Shown here in pieces: positions 61,969 to 64,000 of a DNA stretch of 64,000 bases. The notes beneath the pieces are model-generated. The model was not told the DNA's origin. It saw nothing but the letters and a program-made list of their open reading frames with translations, and did no database searches. Within the stretch, counting starts at the first letter, position 1. Every line of letters starts with the position of its first letter. The translations under genes were made by a program, and so were the position numbers. Origin of the DNA: Candidatus Obscuribacterales bacterium (GTDB lineage: Bacteria > Cyanobacteriota > Vampirovibrionia > Obscuribacterales > Obscuribacteraceae); the NCBI GenBank assembly GCA_019745415.1, contig JAIETF010000026.1:1-64000 (forward strand), in the 5' to 3' direction.

Positions 61969-62391
61969 TTGCCAACAGACCGCACCTCCAAGTACAAAGA
62001 TAAATTACTTAGAGCCATAGTCTTGGCGGAAGAAACCCTTTTCGACGTCGAACAAGAACATGATCGAGCCGACTACCATCAAAGCGAGCTGGTCAGTACA
62101 TCTTGCGAAAATGCTCGGGCAGCGCTCACTCAGGCGGTGCGATTTTTTGCCCTAGAGAAAGCCCAACGAGCTGAGAAACATTGCTGCAAAGCCTGGTTCT
62201 ATCTTATTTTCGCCCGCAAGATATTAGAGGCGGAATTCACCGAGCATCAGCTTGGTGAAAATGCCTTTCTTGACCTGATTCCTACCAAGCAATCAATAAA
62301 GCGTGAAATTAAAGACCTTATGAACGAGCTCAAGGAGGAACTAAACTGCATCTATGACAGCTTAGACCCTCTACAGGAGCCGAAACCATGA
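61969..62391 (+). CDS. helical hypothetical protein
   Basis: 140 residues starting at TTG. Entirely alpha-helical with a repeated pattern (KLLRAIVLAEETLFDVEQEH; ALEKAQRAEKHCCKAWFYLI) that recurs in the next gene, suggesting the pair share a helical-hairpin unit. No catalytic motif. Stop and start of the next gene overlap (ATGA), so they form an operon. Divergent from the release-factor-like gene, 100 bp away. Confidence 0.65.
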   Translation: MPTDRTSKYKDKLLRAIVLAEETLFDVEQEHDRADYHQSELVSTSCENARAALTQAVRFFALEKAQRAEKHCCKAWFYLIFARKILEAEFTEHQLGENAFLDLIPTKQSIKREIKDLMNELKEELNCIYDSLDPLQEPKP

Positions 62392-63698
62392 ATTTTCTCG
62401 GCGGCGATGGCGATAAAGATGACAAACGGCTGCGCAAAAACCTGAGCAGCTTTCTTAAAGAAATAACCGCGCGCTTGGGCGAGCGCGACGAGAAAAACGA
62501 AGGAGTTTATAGTCCTCTCTGCAGCATGCGCCGCGGCAAGGCCCAGAGAGCCTATGAAAAAGCTCTCAAAGCTCTAGAACAAGAAGATCTTGAAGAAGCA
62601 ATCGTCTTTGCCAAAAGAGCTCTTGTGCATCTGGAGATGGCGGCCTTGCACGCCTCTGCCTGCCCTAGCTTAGGTACGCTCGACACCGAGAACGACGACA
62701 GCCTGCTTAGCGAAACCCTCGACTTGAACAACCCAATCAGGGCGGAGATAAAACGACTGCTGCAGGCTCTTATCGAGTTCAAACTCTTAGTCGAATATAA
62801 GAACCTTACAGTCACGGCTGAACTAAAAGACAAACTCGGCTTAGCCACACAATATCTACAAGACGCCATCGAACTCATTGATACCGGCAGCGATACCGAA
62901 ATCGCCGCCAAAACTGAAGCAGGACTTATCTGGCTAAGCTTTGTAGCAGCGCAGGTGCTGGAAGATCAGAGTCAGTTTCCACGCTCTCTGGTCTTTCAAG
63001 TAGATAGAAAAGACAAGCGCAATCTCAATAGACTCCTAGATGCCGCCCGCCGCGCCGGGTCAACCATCAGCCAGGCAACAAAAGCACGTCTTGCCCAGTA
63101 CTCGACAGCCGGCAAATACTTAGATCAAGCAATCAATGCCTTGATAGATGACGACTCTATTGATTTCGGCAAATATCTCGATATGCTCGGCATCGAAACC
63201 AGTATGCTGCAAAAGAAACTGGAAAAACATTCAATCCAAAAACAAGAGAAACAAGGGAAAAAGCCGAATCAAGAAGAAGAAGAAGAAGAAGAAGAAGAAA
63301 AAAAAGAAAATGACCCAGCCAAAGCAGAAGCAAGCAATGACGCCATAACAGAAATAGTCATGAAACAAACTGCCGCCATCGAAGCCGACCAAAGGAAAAG
63401 ACGAAAAAGAGAAACCGAAAATGACAATCTAGATTTCGAGCTAAGCAAACGACCAATAAACAGCGATAACTTGGCTAAGACCGGCATAGCCTTGCGCAGG
63501 TTAAGGCGCCTGGCGCTTAGTCATAGCCATGACCAAATCTCGACAGAGAACGTGCTCAATCGCTTTGAAGAAGAGTTAGCGGCCATAGAGCAAGCCAACC
63601 GCAACAACGACTGGCAACAGGCAGCGGCGATAAGCGACTCAATCAAAGACATAAGAAGAGAATTGAAGGCTTTGCTGAAAGATTCAGAACTTATCTAA
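62388..63698 (+). CDS. helical-repeat hypothetical protein with polyglutamate segment
   Basis: 436 residues, nearly all helical. Repeated units of the type A..AL..A...D...A......A...LE occur around residues 50-90, 140-185 and 225-275 (KAQRAYEKALKALEQEDLEE; KLGLATQYLQDAIELIDTGS; YSTAGKYLDQAINALIDDDS). A nine-Glu run followed by Lys (about residues 296-306) is encoded by an AAG/GAA microsatellite at 63271-63300. The rest of the C-terminus is charged and coiled-coil-like. Function unknown. Confidence 0.7.
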   Translation: MNFLGGDGDKDDKRLRKNLSSFLKEITARLGERDEKNEGVYSPLCSMRRGKAQRAYEKALKALEQEDLEEAIVFAKRALVHLEMAALHASACPSLGTLDTENDDSLLSETLDLNNPIRAEIKRLLQALIEFKLLVEYKNLTVTAELKDKLGLATQYLQDAIELIDTGSDTEIAAKTEAGLIWLSFVAAQVLEDQSQFPRSLVFQVDRKDKRNLNRLLDAARRAGSTISQATKARLAQYSTAGKYLDQAINALIDDDSIDFGKYLDMLGIETSMLQKKLEKHSIQKQEKQGKKPNQEEEEEEEEEKKENDPAKAEASNDAITEIVMKQTAAIEADQRKRRKRETENDNLDFELSKRPINSDNLAKTGIALRRLRRLALSHSHDQISTENVLNRFEEELAAIEQANRNNDWQQAAAISDSIKDIRRELKALLKDSELI

Positions 63699-63793
63699 GT
63701 CTTTCAGAGAAAAGATTAAAATCTTTCGTATTCCCCCCTATGAAAACAGAACAGTGAACAGAACTTTCACATAGTGAATGAGATATTGGCGCC

Positions 63794-64000
63794 ATGACTG
63801 AAATCTCAACCTACAGATCCGATACAGTAAACGACATCGGCGGCAATCGCTGCCCGAAGCAACCGGCAGCAGGCGAATTGCCCATCATGGAACTTGGGCA
63901 AATGGACCCCGGTTGCAACTACAAAAACTTCACCGGCACAGATGAAGACAAGCAGGTTCTCAACCTCTACAACCTAACCAGACCATCGACCGTACTTTTT
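63794..64000 (+). CDS. N-terminal fragment of a hypothetical protein, cut by the window edge
   Basis: From ATG 63794 the frame is open for 69 codons to the end of the window (MTEISTYRSDTVNDIGGNRC... RPSTVLF). No strong ribosome-binding site and no recognised family; two Cys (one in NRCPK, one in DPGCNYKNF) are present. Ninety-five bases separate it from the preceding stop. Confidence 0.45.
   Translation, partial: MTEISTYRSDTVNDIGGNRCPKQPAAGELPIMELGQMDPGCNYKNFTGTDEDKQVLNLYNLTRPSTVLF

Noticed and set aside
63269..63487. Minus-strand ORF with a poly-Ser tail at the AAG tract
   Set aside because: Antisense shadow of the polyglutamate codons.

Overview
The window reads as an ordinary bacterial chromosome segment of medium GC, with dense genes on both strands and many secreted or envelope proteins. 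The mix of leucine-rich-repeat Ser/Thr kinases, TPR, WG and LysM proteins, SAF-domain and TadG-like pilus-type proteins and many lineage-specific hypotheticals resembles non-photosynthetic relatives of Cyanobacteria (Vampirovibrionia/Melainabacteria, Obscuribacter-like). That assignment is an inference from gene style; there is no rRNA or other marker here. No tRNA, rRNA, CRISPR array, transposase, integrase or phage gene was recognised.

Layout. 0.3-2.5 kb: a TPR membrane protein and a small frameshifted ORF. 2.5-2.9 kb: a duplicated ~110-bp hairpin element. 2.9-7.9 kb (minus): a queuosine-precursor operon queF-queC-queD-queE followed by two SAF-domain membrane proteins, a small membrane protein and a Lys/Glu-rich protein. 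7.9-16.6 kb: an M48 metalloprotease with TPRs, a SelW-like/PH-like/HAD trio (plus), and xanthine dehydrogenase xdhA-xdhB-xdhC (minus). 16.8-21.5 kb: two tandem paralogous transmembrane Ser/Thr kinases with LRR-like C-termini. 21.6-34.3 kb: an LRV-repeat protein, an MFS transporter, secreted repeat proteins, a 580-bp gene-free stretch full of hairpins ahead of a LysM protein, a Baeyer-Villiger-type monooxygenase, an LRR protein, and azoR-yceI divergent from an AraC regulator with a perfect 16-bp palindrome between them. 34.3-43.8 kb: sparse orphan genes, a WG-repeat protein, a molybdopterin oxidoreductase and secreted or TPR proteins. 43.8-50 kb: a GH5 glycosidase with a long Asn-Pro linker, a TadG-like protein, and alcohol dehydrogenase plus aldo/keto reductase divergent from an AraC regulator. 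51-57.7 kb: a probable biosynthetic locus, with a permuted ATP-grasp-like gene split by an in-frame TAG, a methyltransferase with a PilZ-like tail, and divergently a stand-alone adenylation enzyme, an alpha-oxoamine synthase and a GNAT acetyltransferase. 57.8-60.9 kb: a secreted protein with ten Cys-Lys-Gly-Lys-Glu-Gly-Ser repeats, divergent from an MsrB-MsrA fusion, an ECF sigma factor and its zinc anti-sigma factor. 61-64 kb: a release-factor-like gene, two helical-repeat proteins and a truncated ORF at the window edge.

Two observations stand out. The release-factor-like gene (61130-61868, minus) has a strong Shine-Dalgarno and ATG followed by 19 codons, then CTT TAG C, and needs exactly one +1 shift to enter the conserved RF frame. 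This is the arrangement of the classical prfB CTT TGA C autoregulatory frameshift, but at UAG and in an RF1-like short paralogue. Second, the Cys-repeat secreted protein beside a methionine sulfoxide reductase and an ECF sigma/anti-sigma pair suggests an envelope redox or metal-stress module, possibly with a modified or metal-binding repeat peptide.
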